Positions 8,083 to 15,758 are shown, counted from the stretch's first letter. The stretch is DNA of 49,954 nt from an uncultured Eubacteriales bacterium (GCA_900319275.1 ONNS01000070.1:1-49954), one strand, 5' to 3'. Program-made: numbers and translations. The notes: generated by a model from the sequence alone, not told the origin.

Positions 8083-8521
8083 TCAATTTGATTCCATGTT
8101 CTGCTTAACGGTTCTGCAGGACGATATCAACATTGCGCGGATAGATGTACACTGCGCGTAGTTTGCTTCATATATGTTTGCGCCGATCGAGGTGCCGGAA
8201 CGACCAATCTGATTGGATATAACGGATTCGTGTTTCGCTTTCAATTCTTTAACAAGATTTATAATGATTATCGGATGGCGAAATCAATCGAGGATTCGAT
8301 TGATTTCGCTGCCAAACGACACGTTTGGCAGCGAATGATTCCTTGAATCATTCGCCCTCGCCCGATGCTCATTGCAATGAATATACGGCAAAACAGCTGT
8401 GCTGTTTTGCTGCGCCACAAAGTGGCGCGGCGAAAAGCTGTTTGGCTTTTCGCCATCCTATATTCATTATGATCTGTACGGAGAAATCCATGGATAAATC
8501 GGCAAGTTTGTTTTCTTTCAT
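8083..8521 (-). pseudogene. Four-helix-bundle protein (23S intervening-sequence / Avd-like family), disrupted
   Basis: It begins MKENKLADLSMDFSVQII at ATG 8521. It is then interrupted by a 208 bp element and resumes in another frame as NLVKELKAKHESVISNQIGR, then SGTSIGANIYEANYAQ, a hallmark of the four-helix-bundle family first noted in 23S rRNA intervening sequences and related to the diversity-generating-retroelement accessory protein Avd. Immediately after YAQ the sequence jumps to CTSIRAMLISSCRTVKQN, which resembles the family's C-terminus. About 60 residues of the middle helices are therefore missing as well. The stop is TGA 8083-8085. Two independent lesions make it a pseudogene. Identification rests on remembered family motifs, not a search. 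Confidence 0.75.
8263..8470. mobile_element. 208 bp hairpin-array element inserted in the four-helix gene
   Basis: The ends carry near-perfect inverted repeats: 8261-8283 and 8448-8470 match at 21 of 23 positions and share GGATGGCGAAA. The flanking tetranucleotide TTAT is present on both sides, consistent with a target duplication. Removing exactly 208 bases rejoins FSVQII to NLVKEL in one frame. The inside is a string of perfect small hairpins: CGAAATCAATCGA, GCTGCCAAACG, GAATGATTC, GCAAAACAGC, GCCAC and GCGAAAAGC arms. It has no coding capacity, so it must have been mobilised in trans. Confidence 0.75.
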
Positions 8522-8577
8522 AACCCGAAATCCTTTCTGCTGATACTATCAAGCCAAAAACAGGTATGATTGTATTT

Positions 8578-8759
8578 CAATGATGTCGCCGCCCACGGCG
8601 GCTGATGATGCTTCTCCGCTGCGCTCCGAAATGATGTTGCGTCACTTCGTGCCGCAATGATGCGATGTTTGCCCTTATGTGCCCGCAGGCACGCATCATT
8701 GCCGCAGGCAACATCATGTGCGGAGCACACATCATTGGCCCGGTAGGGCAAACATCATT
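8578..8759. repeat. Modular array of AATGATG boxes alternating with variable mini-hairpins
   Basis: Four ATGATG boxes (near 8580, 8605, 8631, 8657) point one way and four CATCAT boxes (near 8694, 8712, 8730, 8753) the other. Different short GC modules lie between them, most of them hairpins (for example GCCGCC-CAC-GGCGGC, TGCG/CGCA, GTGCC-CGCA-GGCAC, GTGC-GGA-GCAC, GCCC-GGTA-GGGC). A 12 bp stem, GATGTTTGCCCT (8664-8675) with AGGGCAAACATC (8745-8756), closes the right half. It lies between the tRNA-Leu terminator and the four-helix pseudogene start. It is not a CRISPR array. Confidence 0.7.
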
Positions 8760-8760
8760 C

Positions 8761-8796
8761 AAAAACGCGTGATTTGCAAGCAAATCACGCGTTTTT
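8761..8796 (-). terminator. Rho-independent terminator of tRNA-Leu
   Basis: A 17 bp perfect stem (8761-8777 with 8780-8796) has a two-base loop. Runs of A and T at the two ends make it usable in both directions. It lies two bases past the encoded CCA of tRNA-Leu. Confidence 0.85.
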
Positions 8797-8798
8797 GC

Positions 8799-8883
8799 TG
8801 GTGCGGGTATGGGGACTCGAACCCCAACGCCTCTCGGCATGAGAACCTAAATCTCACATGTCTACCAATTTCATCATACCCGC
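8799..8883 (-). tRNA. tRNA-Leu (anticodon TAG)
   Basis: 85 bases including an encoded CCA. The acceptor arms GCGGGTA and TACCCGC pair fully. The anticodon loop TTTAGGT gives anticodon TAG (reads CUN leucine codons). The long variable arm expected of a class II leucine tRNA is present, and the T arm has GTTCGAGTC. Confidence 0.95.
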
Positions 8884-8889
8884 AATTAT

Positions 8890-8922
8890 AAAAAACAAAC
8901 CCTGCTGCAACTGCAACAGGGC
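8890..8922 (-). terminator. Terminator between tRNA-Gly and tRNA-Leu
   Basis: On the minus strand, GCCCTGTTGCA pairs with TGCAGCAGGG and is followed by TTTGTTTTTT. It follows tRNA-Gly, so the two tRNAs may be separately transcribed. Confidence 0.7.
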
Positions 8923-8926
8923 TTAG

Positions 8927-9002
8927 TGGAGCGGCCAACGAGGCTCGAACTCGCTACCTCCACCTTGGCAAGGTGGCGCTCTACCAGATGAGCTATGGCC
9001 GC
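8927..9002 (-). tRNA. tRNA-Gly (anticodon GCC)
   Basis: 76 bases including an encoded CCA. The acceptor arms GCGGCCA and TGGCCGC pair. The anticodon stem CCACC/GGTGG encloses loop TTGCCAA, giving anticodon GCC (reads GGC and GGU). Confidence 0.96.
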
Positions 9003-9149
9003 ATCAGCAACGTGTATATAATACCACGTATTTTTGATTTGTCAAGCTTAAACTTTTCCATTTTTTGCGCCTGGCCGCAGCCTTTCCAGGCGGAACAAAT
9101 CCGCCTGAAAAGGCTGCGAAATAGACGGTTTTCGCCGCATTTTTGTCTC

Positions 9150-10037
9150 TCAACGCACCTCAGCAATATTCTCGAAGCCGTTGCCGAAAACGTTTTTGGC
9201 ATCGGAAACGATGAAGAAAGCGTGCTCGTCGATCGCGCGGACCATGCGGCGCATATCGGGGATCTGGGTGCGCTTGACGACGCACATGATGATATGCTTC
9301 TTTGCGCGCGAATAGGCGCCCTCCCCTTCCAGGATCGTGACGCCGCGGTGAACGCGCCCGTCGATGATCTCGTGGATCAGCTGCTCGCTGTTGTCGCTGA
9401 TGATGTAGCAGATGCAGGAGTTGTCGATACCGTAGAGGATCAGGTCAATGACCTTGGTGACAACATACATGCCGATCAGCGAATACATGGCGCTCGCATA
9501 CTGGTCAAGAATCAGCGCATAGGCGACAACAATGGCGCCGTCGAGCAGCAGCATCATCGTGCCGAAATTGATCTGGCTGAAGCGCTGGCGTACAAACTTG
9601 ATGACTATGTCCGCGCCGCCGGTCGTGGCCCCGACCGAGTAGATAATGCCGAGCCCCGCGCCCTTGATGACGCCGCCGATGATCGCGCCGAGCATCGGAT
9701 CGAGCGTTGCGACGACGCCCGTAGCCGCGAGCGCGTCCACAAGGAACGAAGAGATATACGTTCCGGCCAGCGATCCGATCAGAAAGCTGAGCCCGAAGTG
9801 CTTCCAGGCGATCAGAAACAGTGGGATATTCAGCACCATGTTCGTCACGCCGACGGGCAGGCCCGTCAGACGGTTGATGATCATCGAAATACCGACGCAG
9901 CCACCCGCAACGATGTGGTTCGGATACATGAAAAACTGGAAACCGACCGCATAGATCAGCGAGCCGAGCAGGATGGTGAGATACTTTTTCACGAGCTGGG
10001 GGGCAGTCTGGTTGTTGGGCAGTCCGGGCTTGATCAT
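9150..10037 (-). CDS. YitT family membrane protein (DUF161 plus DUF2179)
   Basis: 295 residues; ATG 10037 has AAGAAGG upstream. The N-terminal ~200 residues contain five to six membrane segments with the family's glycine-rich stretches (NHIVAGGCVGISMIINRLTG, VGATTGGADIVIKF). The C-terminal ~90 residues form the soluble DUF2179 domain (GVTILEGEGAYSRAKKHIIM, then VKRTQIPDMRRMVRAIDEHA). Family members are plasma-membrane proteins of poorly defined transport or sensing role. The domain arrangement and length are typical. It sits 65 bases downstream of parC on the same strand but is functionally unrelated. No promoter was identified in that gap. Confidence 0.93.
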   Translation of the reverse strand: MIKPGLPNNQTAPQLVKKYLTILLGSLIYAVGFQFFMYPNHIVAGGCVGISMIINRLTGLPVGVTNMVLNIPLFLIAWKHFGLSFLIGSLAGTYISSFLVDALAATGVVATLDPMLGAIIGGVIKGAGLGIIYSVGATTGGADIVIKFVRQRFSQINFGTMMLLLDGAIVVAYALILDQYASAMYSLIGMYVVTKVIDLILYGIDNSCICYIISDNSEQLIHEIIDGRVHRGVTILEGEGAYSRAKKHIIMCVVKRTQIPDMRRMVRAIDEHAFFIVSDAKNVFGNGFENIAEVR

Positions 10038-10102
10038 AGGAACGCCTTCTTTATTCTTTATTCTTTTTTACAGTGTGGTGGGATAAGCGAGCAGCCGCCT
10101 TT

Positions 10103-12340
10103 TTATTCGATCAGACTGATCTGCTGCTCCTCGCGGTCTTCATTTTTCAGCACAGCGCCGGCGGCGGGAATGCTGCGGACGCGGTAGCGCGTGACGTTCT
10201 GGATGCTGGTCTCGGTGAGCGGACAGGCGCGTGTCACACTGCGGCGCGGCTTTAAGCTCATGACGCCGACGCCCTGGGTATTGCGGGTGGACTTGACCGC
10301 GAGCAGCGAGGTGTTCACGACCACGCAGCGGTCGTCGCTCGCGAAGAGCGCGAGATCCATCTCGTCGTGCAGCGCAAGCGCCGCAACAACCGGGCTCTTG
10401 TCTGAACAGGCGTTGAGAAGCTTCTTGCGGTTGGTCTTGGTATCATAGGCGGCGAGCTCCACGCGCGCGATCTTGCCGTTTTCAAAGACAAACAGCAGGT
10501 TGCCGCGGTAGTCGCCGGGATCGAACATGGCGATGACATTCTCGCCCTCGTCCATCTGCAGCTTGGTCGGCAGATAGACGCCGAGGACCGAGGCCTTGCT
10601 CTCTTCAAAATCGGCCACCTTGGCCTTGTACATCTGCTGGTGGTCGGTGAGGAAGAGGAGTTCGCCCTTGTTCGAGATCTCAAAGGAGGTTTTCAGGCTG
10701 TCGCCCTCTTTGTACTTCTGTTCGCTGCTCATGCGCAGAGACTGTGCCGTGATCTTCTTGAAGTAGCCCTGCTGCGAGAGGAAGAGCGTCACCGCATAGT
10801 CGGGGACGTGGTCCTCCTCGACGAATTCCTCGATCTCGTCAGCGTAGACGATGCCGGTCCTGCGCGGAGACGGGTACTTTTTGTTGATCTGCCTGAGCTC
10901 GTCGATGATGATGCTCTTGATCTTGCGGCGGCTGTTGAGGATGGACTCGAGTTCGGCGATCTCCTGCTCGAGCTTTTCGGTCTCGGCTGTGCGCGTGAGG
11001 ATATACTCGCGGTTGATGTTGCGCAGCTTGATCTCGGCCACATACTCGGCCTGGATCTGATCGATGCCAAAGCCCATCATCAGGTTGGGCACGACCTCGC
11101 TCTCGAGCTCGGTCTCGCGGATGATGGCGATGGCCTTGTCGATGTCGAGCAGGATCTTGCCGAGACCCTGCAGCAGATGCAGCCGCTCCTGCTTTTTGTG
11201 CAGGTCAAAGAACACACGGCGGCGGATGCTCTCCATGCGCCAGGCGCTCCACTCCTCCAGGATCTCACGCACGCCCATGACGCGCGGATTGCCGGCCACG
11301 AGGATATTGAAGTTGCAGGGGAAGGGATCCTGCAGCGGCGTGAGCTTGAAGAGCTTCTGCATCAGCTTGTCGGGATCGGTGCCGCGCTTGAGGTCGATCG
11401 CGAGCTTTAAGCCCGAGAGGTCGGTCTCGTCGCGCATGTCGTTGATCTCGCGGATCTTGCCGGTTTTGATCAGATCGGCCACCTTGTCGATGATGGCCTC
11501 GGAGGTCGTGGTATACGGAATCTCGTAGATCTCGATCAGGTTTTCCTTTTCCACATAGCGCCAGCGGGCGCGCACCTTGAAGCTGCCGCGGCCTGTGCGG
11601 TAGATCATCTCGATCTCCTTGCGGTCGTAGATCAGCTCGCCGCCGGTCGGAAAATCGGGGGCCGGGAGTGTCGCGTAGATATCGCAGTCCGGGTCCTTGA
11701 GATAGTTGATCGTCGTCTCGCAAACCTCGTTGAGGTTGAAGCCGCAGATCGCGCTGGCCATGCCCGCTGCAATGCCGCTGTTGGCGGAGACGAGCACGTT
11801 TGGGAAGGCCGTCGGCAGCAGGGAGGGCTCCTTCATGCTGCCGTCGTAGTTGTCGACGAAATCCACGGTGTCCTTGTCAATATCGCGGAAGACCTCGCCG
11901 CAGATCGGGGCGAGCTTGGCCTCGGTATAACGCGAGGCGGCGTAGGACATATCGCGGGAATAGACCTTGCCGAAGTTGCCCTTGGAGTCGACAAAGGGCG
12001 TCAGCAGCGCTTCGCAGCCCGTCGAGAGGCGCACCATCGTCTCGTAGATGGCGGCGTCGCCGTGGGGGTTGAGGCGCATGGTCTGGCCGACGATATTGGC
12101 GCTCTTCGTGCGGCTGCCGCTGAGAAGGCCCATTTTATACATCGTGAAGAGCAGCTTGCGGTGCGAGGGCTTGAAGCCGTCGATCTCCGGGATCGCGCGG
12201 GAGATGATAACGCTCATGGCATAGGGCATGAAGTTCGTCTCCAGCGTCTCGGTGATCGGCTGCTCGACGACCGCGGCCTTCAAGCCGAGGACGTTCGGAT
12301 TGTTATATTTTTTCGCTTCGGTTTCTTTTTTCTTAGCCAT
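10103..12340 (-). CDS. parC: DNA topoisomerase IV subunit A (ParC-like)
   Basis: 745 residues; ATG 12340 has AAAGGTAAG upstream. It is the breakage-reunion subunit of a type IIA topoisomerase, which decatenates and relaxes DNA with the ParE subunit encoded just upstream. The winged-helix region has NPHGDAAIYE (91-100), and the catalytic tyrosine lies in AASRYTE (Tyr138). The C-terminal beta-pinwheel lacks the GyrA box of true gyrase, which supports topo IV rather than gyrase. The position equivalent to E. coli GyrA Ser83 is Ala96 and the Asp87 equivalent is Glu100. These are changes at quinolone-contact positions. It follows parE by 31 bases in the same operon. Confidence 0.9.
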   Translation of the reverse strand: MAKKKETEAKKYNNPNVLGLKAAVVEQPITETLETNFMPYAMSVIISRAIPEIDGFKPSHRKLLFTMYKMGLLSGSRTKSANIVGQTMRLNPHGDAAIYETMVRLSTGCEALLTPFVDSKGNFGKVYSRDMSYAASRYTEAKLAPICGEVFRDIDKDTVDFVDNYDGSMKEPSLLPTAFPNVLVSANSGIAAGMASAICGFNLNEVCETTINYLKDPDCDIYATLPAPDFPTGGELIYDRKEIEMIYRTGRGSFKVRARWRYVEKENLIEIYEIPYTTTSEAIIDKVADLIKTGKIREINDMRDETDLSGLKLAIDLKRGTDPDKLMQKLFKLTPLQDPFPCNFNILVAGNPRVMGVREILEEWSAWRMESIRRRVFFDLHKKQERLHLLQGLGKILLDIDKAIAIIRETELESEVVPNLMMGFGIDQIQAEYVAEIKLRNINREYILTRTAETEKLEQEIAELESILNSRRKIKSIIIDELRQINKKYPSPRRTGIVYADEIEEFVEEDHVPDYAVTLFLSQQGYFKKITAQSLRMSSEQKYKEGDSLKTSFEISNKGELLFLTDHQQMYKAKVADFEESKASVLGVYLPTKLQMDEGENVIAMFDPGDYRGNLLFVFENGKIARVELAAYDTKTNRKKLLNACSDKSPVVAALALHDEMDLALFASDDRCVVVNTSLLAVKSTRNTQGVGVMSLKPRRSVTRACPLTETSIQNVTRYRVRSIPAAGAVLKNEDREEQQISLIE

Positions 12341-12371
12341 CGGACTATCTTACCTTTTTTCGTTCAATCGC

Positions 12372-14366
12372 TTAGGACAAATCCGCCAGATCGAGGTACT
12401 GCGCGCCGAATTCGGCGATATGGTTCTTGCGGCCCTCGAGATTGTCGCCCAGCAGCAGCTCAAAGACCTCGCTCATGCGCGCGGCGTCCTCAGGCATGAC
12501 CTTGATGAGACGGCGGGTCTCGGGGTTCATGGTTGTCATCCACATCATATCCGGGTCGTTCTCGCCGAGACCTTTGCTGCGGTTGATCGTCGCCTTGGCG
12601 CCGTTCAGGCCGGCGACAATGTCGTTTTTCTCCTTGTCGGTGTAGGCAAACCAGGTCTTGCCCTTGCTCTCGATCTCGTACAGTGGAGATTCCGCGATAT
12701 AGACGTAGCCCTCGCGGATCAGCGTGGGCACGAGGCGGTAGAGCATCGTGAGGATCAGCGTGCGGATATGGTAGCCGTCGACGTCGGCGTCCGTGCAGAT
12801 GATGATCTTATTCCAGCGCAGGTTGTTGAGATCGAAGCTGGACAGATCTTTGGTGTGCTTGTCCTTGACCTCGACACCGCAGCCGATGACCTTCATGAGG
12901 TCGGTGATGATCTCGCTTTTGAAGATGCGGACGTAGTCGACCTTGAGGCAGTTCAAGATCTTGCCGCGCACCGGCATGACGCCCTGGAATTCGGCGTCGC
13001 GCGAGAGCTTGACCGAGCCCAGAGCCGAGTCGCCCTCGACGATATAGAGCTCGCGCCGGTCGAGATCGCGGCTGCGGCAGTCGACAAACTTCTGCACGCG
13101 GTTGGAGATGTCGATCGAGCCGGAGAGCTTTTTCTTCATGCCCTGGCGGGCCCGCTCGGCCGTCTCGCGGCTGCGCTTGTTGACGAGCACCTGCTCGGCA
13201 ATGCGGTCGGCCTCGGGCTTGTTCTCGATGAAATAGATCTCCAGCTGTTCCTTGAAGAAGTCGGTCATGGCCGTCTGAATGAAGCGGTTGGTGATGGACT
13301 TCTTGGTCTGGTTTTCATAGGAGGTCTGTGTTGAGAAGCAGTTGGTGACCAGGATCAGACAGTCCTGCACGTCCTGGAACTTGATGGCGCTCTCGTTCTT
13401 CTGGTATTTACCCAGCTTTTTGATGTAGGCGTCGACGGCATAGGTGAAGGCGAGCTTGGCCGCCTTGTCCGGCGCGCCGCCGTTTTCCAGCCACGAGGAG
13501 TTGTGGTAGTACTCGATGGCCTGCGATTTGTTGGAAAAACAGAAGGCCGCCGAGATCTTGACCTTGTATTCGCCCTTGTCCTCGCGGTCGCGGCCGCGCC
13601 GCTCGGCGGAGATGAAATACGGGGCCGTCAGCGCGCCCTCGCCGGCGAGCTCGCGCACATAGTCGGTGATGCCGTTTTCATAGCAGTAATCGACCGTTTC
13701 AAAGCTCTTGCCGTGCTGGAGACGGAGCCGGAACGTGATGCCCGCGTTGACGACGGCCTGCCGGTGCAGCACGTCGCGAAAATACTCCTCGGGGATCGCG
13801 ATGTCCGTGAAGACCTCTAAATCCGGGCGCCAGCGGATCGTGGTGCCGGTCTTTTTGCGGTCGGCGTCCTCGATCTGCAGCTCCTGGCCCTTTTTGCCGA
13901 CGACCTTGCCCTTTTTGAAATGGAGCGAGTACTTCTTCCCGTCGCGCCAGACCGTCACGTCCATGTACTCCGAGGCGTACTGCGTCGCGCAGGAGCCGAG
14001 GCCGTTGAGACCGAGGGAGAATTCATAGTCGCCGCCGTCGTCGTTCTTATACTTGCCGCCGGCGTAGAGCTCACAGAAGACCAGCTCCCAGTTGAAGCGC
14101 TTCTCGACCGGGTTATAGTCCAGCGGGCATCCGCGGCCGAAGTCCTCGACCTCGATGGAGCCGTCCTCAAAGCTTGTCAGGGTTATCAGATCGCCGTAGC
14201 CTTCGCGAGCCTCGTCGATCGAGTTGGATAAAATTTCAAATACCGCGTGCTCGCAGCCGTCCAGCCCATCCGAGCCAAAGATCACGCCGGGGCGTTTGCG
14301 CACCCGGTCGGCACCTTTGAGCTGGGAGATGCTGTCGTTTCCGTACTGTTCGCTTCGTTTTGCCAT
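12372..14366 (-). CDS. parE: DNA topoisomerase IV subunit B (ParE-like)
   Basis: 664 residues from ATG 14366 (MAKRSEQYGND), preferred over an ATG seven codons upstream because AGAAAGG lies at proper spacing before it. The GHKL ATPase has EILSNSIDEA, VEDFGRGCPLD and LGLNGLGS. The transducer domain follows, then the Toprim domain with EGDSALG and the metal-binding DADVDGYHIRTL. RSKGLGEND lies near the end. It supplies ATP-driven strand passage with ParC. The length fits the ParE/GyrB family. It has its own promoter at 14410-14438 and is divergent from the toxin-antitoxin pair. Confidence 0.92.
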   Translation of the reverse strand: MAKRSEQYGNDSISQLKGADRVRKRPGVIFGSDGLDGCEHAVFEILSNSIDEAREGYGDLITLTSFEDGSIEVEDFGRGCPLDYNPVEKRFNWELVFCELYAGGKYKNDDGGDYEFSLGLNGLGSCATQYASEYMDVTVWRDGKKYSLHFKKGKVVGKKGQELQIEDADRKKTGTTIRWRPDLEVFTDIAIPEEYFRDVLHRQAVVNAGITFRLRLQHGKSFETVDYCYENGITDYVRELAGEGALTAPYFISAERRGRDREDKGEYKVKISAAFCFSNKSQAIEYYHNSSWLENGGAPDKAAKLAFTYAVDAYIKKLGKYQKNESAIKFQDVQDCLILVTNCFSTQTSYENQTKKSITNRFIQTAMTDFFKEQLEIYFIENKPEADRIAEQVLVNKRSRETAERARQGMKKKLSGSIDISNRVQKFVDCRSRDLDRRELYIVEGDSALGSVKLSRDAEFQGVMPVRGKILNCLKVDYVRIFKSEIITDLMKVIGCGVEVKDKHTKDLSSFDLNNLRWNKIIICTDADVDGYHIRTLILTMLYRLVPTLIREGYVYIAESPLYEIESKGKTWFAYTDKEKNDIVAGLNGAKATINRSKGLGENDPDMMWMTTMNPETRRLIKVMPEDAARMSEVFELLLGDNLEGRKNHIAEFGAQYLDLADLS

Positions 14367-14409
14367 GCTGTTTTGCCTTTCTTGCATAAATCACCATTGT
14401 AGTGTCCGT

Positions 14410-14438
14410 AGTATAGCGCAAAGGCCGAAAAAATGCAA
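14410..14438 (-). promoter_or_regulatory. Sigma-A promoter of parE-parC
   Basis: The minus strand has TTGCAT (14433-14438), a 17-base spacer and TATACT (14410-14415), 43 bases before the parE start. Confidence 0.7.
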
Positions 14439-14505
14439 GTGCGGGACAGGTTATCCTCAGGTTCTTGTCGTCTCTGCCCTGCTAAAATTCTGTAATTACA
14501 ATGTA

Positions 14506-14534
14506 TTGACATAATCATCTCTATGTCATATACT
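14506..14534 (+). promoter_or_regulatory. Sigma-A promoter and probable operator of the toxin-antitoxin operon
   Basis: A perfect TTGACA (14506-14511) and TATACT (14529-14534) are separated by 17 bases. The inverted repeat GACATA (14508-14513) and TATGTC (14522-14527) lies between and over them, a natural site for autorepression by the antitoxin or the complex. Confidence 0.75.
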
Positions 14535-14555
14535 ATATCCAAGGAGATGATCGAT

Positions 14556-14879
14556 ATGGATTCTAACATTAATGTTTTAAACGCCCCAAAAACAGCGACC
14601 TTTCAGATGCGGATCAATCCGGAGGTCAAGCGCCGGGCGGAGGCTGTGTATGCCAGTCAAGGGCTTTCTCTGACGGACGCCATCAATGTTTTCATCCAGC
14701 AATCGTTGAACGAAAACGGCCTCCCCTTTCTGGTATCGCCTGAAAATGCAGAGTTTATGAAAGCAAAGGCGATGCGGCGTCTGCTGGAAGAAACACAGAA
14801 GGGCTGGGACAGTGCGGAAAAGGACGGCTGGCTCACGCTGGAAGAGGCGGAGGGCCAACTGGGGATTGCAGATGCATAA
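14556..14879 (+). CDS. RelB/DinJ family antitoxin
   Basis: 107 residues from ATG 14556 (MDSNINVLN), chosen over 14523 because AAGGAG lies 9 bases before it and because the earlier ATG overlaps the promoter. The N-terminus has the ribbon-helix-helix pattern of DinJ/RelB: TATFQMRINPEVKRRAEAVY, then ASQGLSLTDAINVFIQQS. The acidic C-terminal tail (LLEETQKGWDSAEKDGWLTL) is the usual toxin-wrapping and protease-sensitive part. It binds and neutralises the toxin encoded by the overlapping next gene and probably represses its own promoter through the GACATA repeat. Confidence 0.88.
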   Translation: MDSNINVLNAPKTATFQMRINPEVKRRAEAVYASQGLSLTDAINVFIQQSLNENGLPFLVSPENAEFMKAKAMRRLLEETQKGWDSAEKDGWLTLEEAEGQLGIADA

Positions 14880-15213
14880 AGTTTGTCTAACGCCGGAAGC
14901 CGTCAGGGATCTGGCGGAAATCAAACAGTATATCTCCGTGGAGCTGAAGAATCCGGCTGCTGCCAAAAAAACCTTGCAGACAATTACCGGGGAACTCCGC
15001 ACACTGGCCCGTTTTCCCGCGTCCGGCCCGTCGATCGAGGCTCTGACCGGATATCCGACAGAGCTTCGTTTCTTTATCTGCGGAAAGCATCTTGCGCTGT
15101 ACAGGATCGAAGAGGCAACGGTATCTATTGCAAGGATTGTCGATCCCCGTCAGGATTATCTGCGTATTCTCTTCGGGGATAAGTATTGGGAGCAGGAAGA
15201 CACGCAAAAATAA
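14872..15213 (+). CDS. RelE/ParE superfamily toxin
   Basis: 113 residues from ATG 14872 (MHKVCLTPEAVRDLAEIKQY), overlapping the antitoxin stop by eight bases, which is classic translational coupling. The fold pattern fits ParE_toxin: an N-terminal strand, two helices (DLAEIKQYISVELKNPAAA, then TLQTITGELRTLARFP), then GPSIEALTGYPTELRFF, and a final strand with IARIVDPRQDYLRILFGD. RelE members cut mRNA at the ribosome and ParE members poison gyrase. The sequence alone does not decide which applies. A terminator follows, so this is a self-contained two-gene module. Confidence 0.85.
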   Translation: MHKVCLTPEAVRDLAEIKQYISVELKNPAAAKKTLQTITGELRTLARFPASGPSIEALTGYPTELRFFICGKHLALYRIEEATVSIARIVDPRQDYLRILFGDKYWEQEDTQK

Positions 15214-15216
15214 GTC

Positions 15217-15258
15217 AAAAGGACAGGGGGCAGTGCATTGTCCGCCTGTCCGTCTTTT
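15217..15258 (+). terminator. Terminator of the toxin-antitoxin operon
   Basis: Stem GGACAGG (15221-15227) with CCTGTCC (15245-15251), flanked by AAAA and TCTTTT. Probably bidirectional. Confidence 0.65.
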
Positions 15259-15273
15259 CCATAATACGACAAA

Positions 15274-15297
15274 GCGGGCCGGCGATCGCCGGCCCGC
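15274..15297. repeat. 24 bp perfect palindrome centred on GATC
   Basis: A perfect self-complementary GC-rich sequence, GCGGGCCGGCGA followed by its complement, with no loop. It could be a cruciform, a protein site or a repeat remnant. No T-run follows. Confidence 0.6.
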
Positions 15298-15494
15298 TCG
15301 CAGCGTGACCATCAGGAAGTTCGGCCCCGCCGCTTGACAAAACAGCCTTTTGGATGTATCTCTATATCCGACAGGATATTCGATATCATCCGCGGCGCTG
15401 TCTCTGTATCGCGCCCGCCGCTTCGTCCATGGCATAGTATGAACCAAAGCGGAAAAGATAAACTGGAAATAGCATCCAAAAAGGAGGAGATCGC

Positions 15495-15758
15495 ATGGAA
15501 TACGTATCGAGCCTTGTCATGCTGGCCGCCGTTGTCGTCGGCGTCATTGCGCTGATCCGCATATTGGCCGCGCCGATCAAAAAGCTTTTCAAGTTTGTAT
15601 TGAATGCCGTCGTCGGCCTGGTGCTGCTGTGGCTGGTGAACTTTTTCGGCGATTTTGTCGGCATCCGGATCGAAATCACCTGGGTGACGCTGCTGATCTC
15701 TGCGCTCTTCGGCGCACCGGGGATCGTGCTGATGGTGGTGTATCAGATTCTGTTTTAA
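15495..15758 (+). CDS. bofA: Pro-sigma-K processing inhibitor BofA family protein
   Basis: 87 residues; AAGGAGGAGA lies just before ATG 15495. It is a small integral membrane protein with two to three hydrophobic segments and the family signature KLFKFVLNAVVGLVLLWLVN followed by a GIRIEITWVTLLISALFGAPG stretch. In Bacillus, BofA sits in the outer forespore membrane and holds the SpoIVFB protease inactive, delaying sigma-K activation. Its presence argues for a spore-forming lineage. It is a single gene here. The recR neighbour often seen in other Firmicutes is absent. Confidence 0.88.
   Translation: MEYVSSLVMLAAVVVGVIALIRILAAPIKKLFKFVLNAVVGLVLLWLVNFFGDFVGIRIEITWVTLLISALFGAPGIVLMVVYQILF

Noticed and set aside
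8578-8759. CRISPR array
   Set aside because: Boxes are only 6-7 bases, switch orientation halfway, and spacers are 12-25 base modules, many of them self-complementary; no cas genes.
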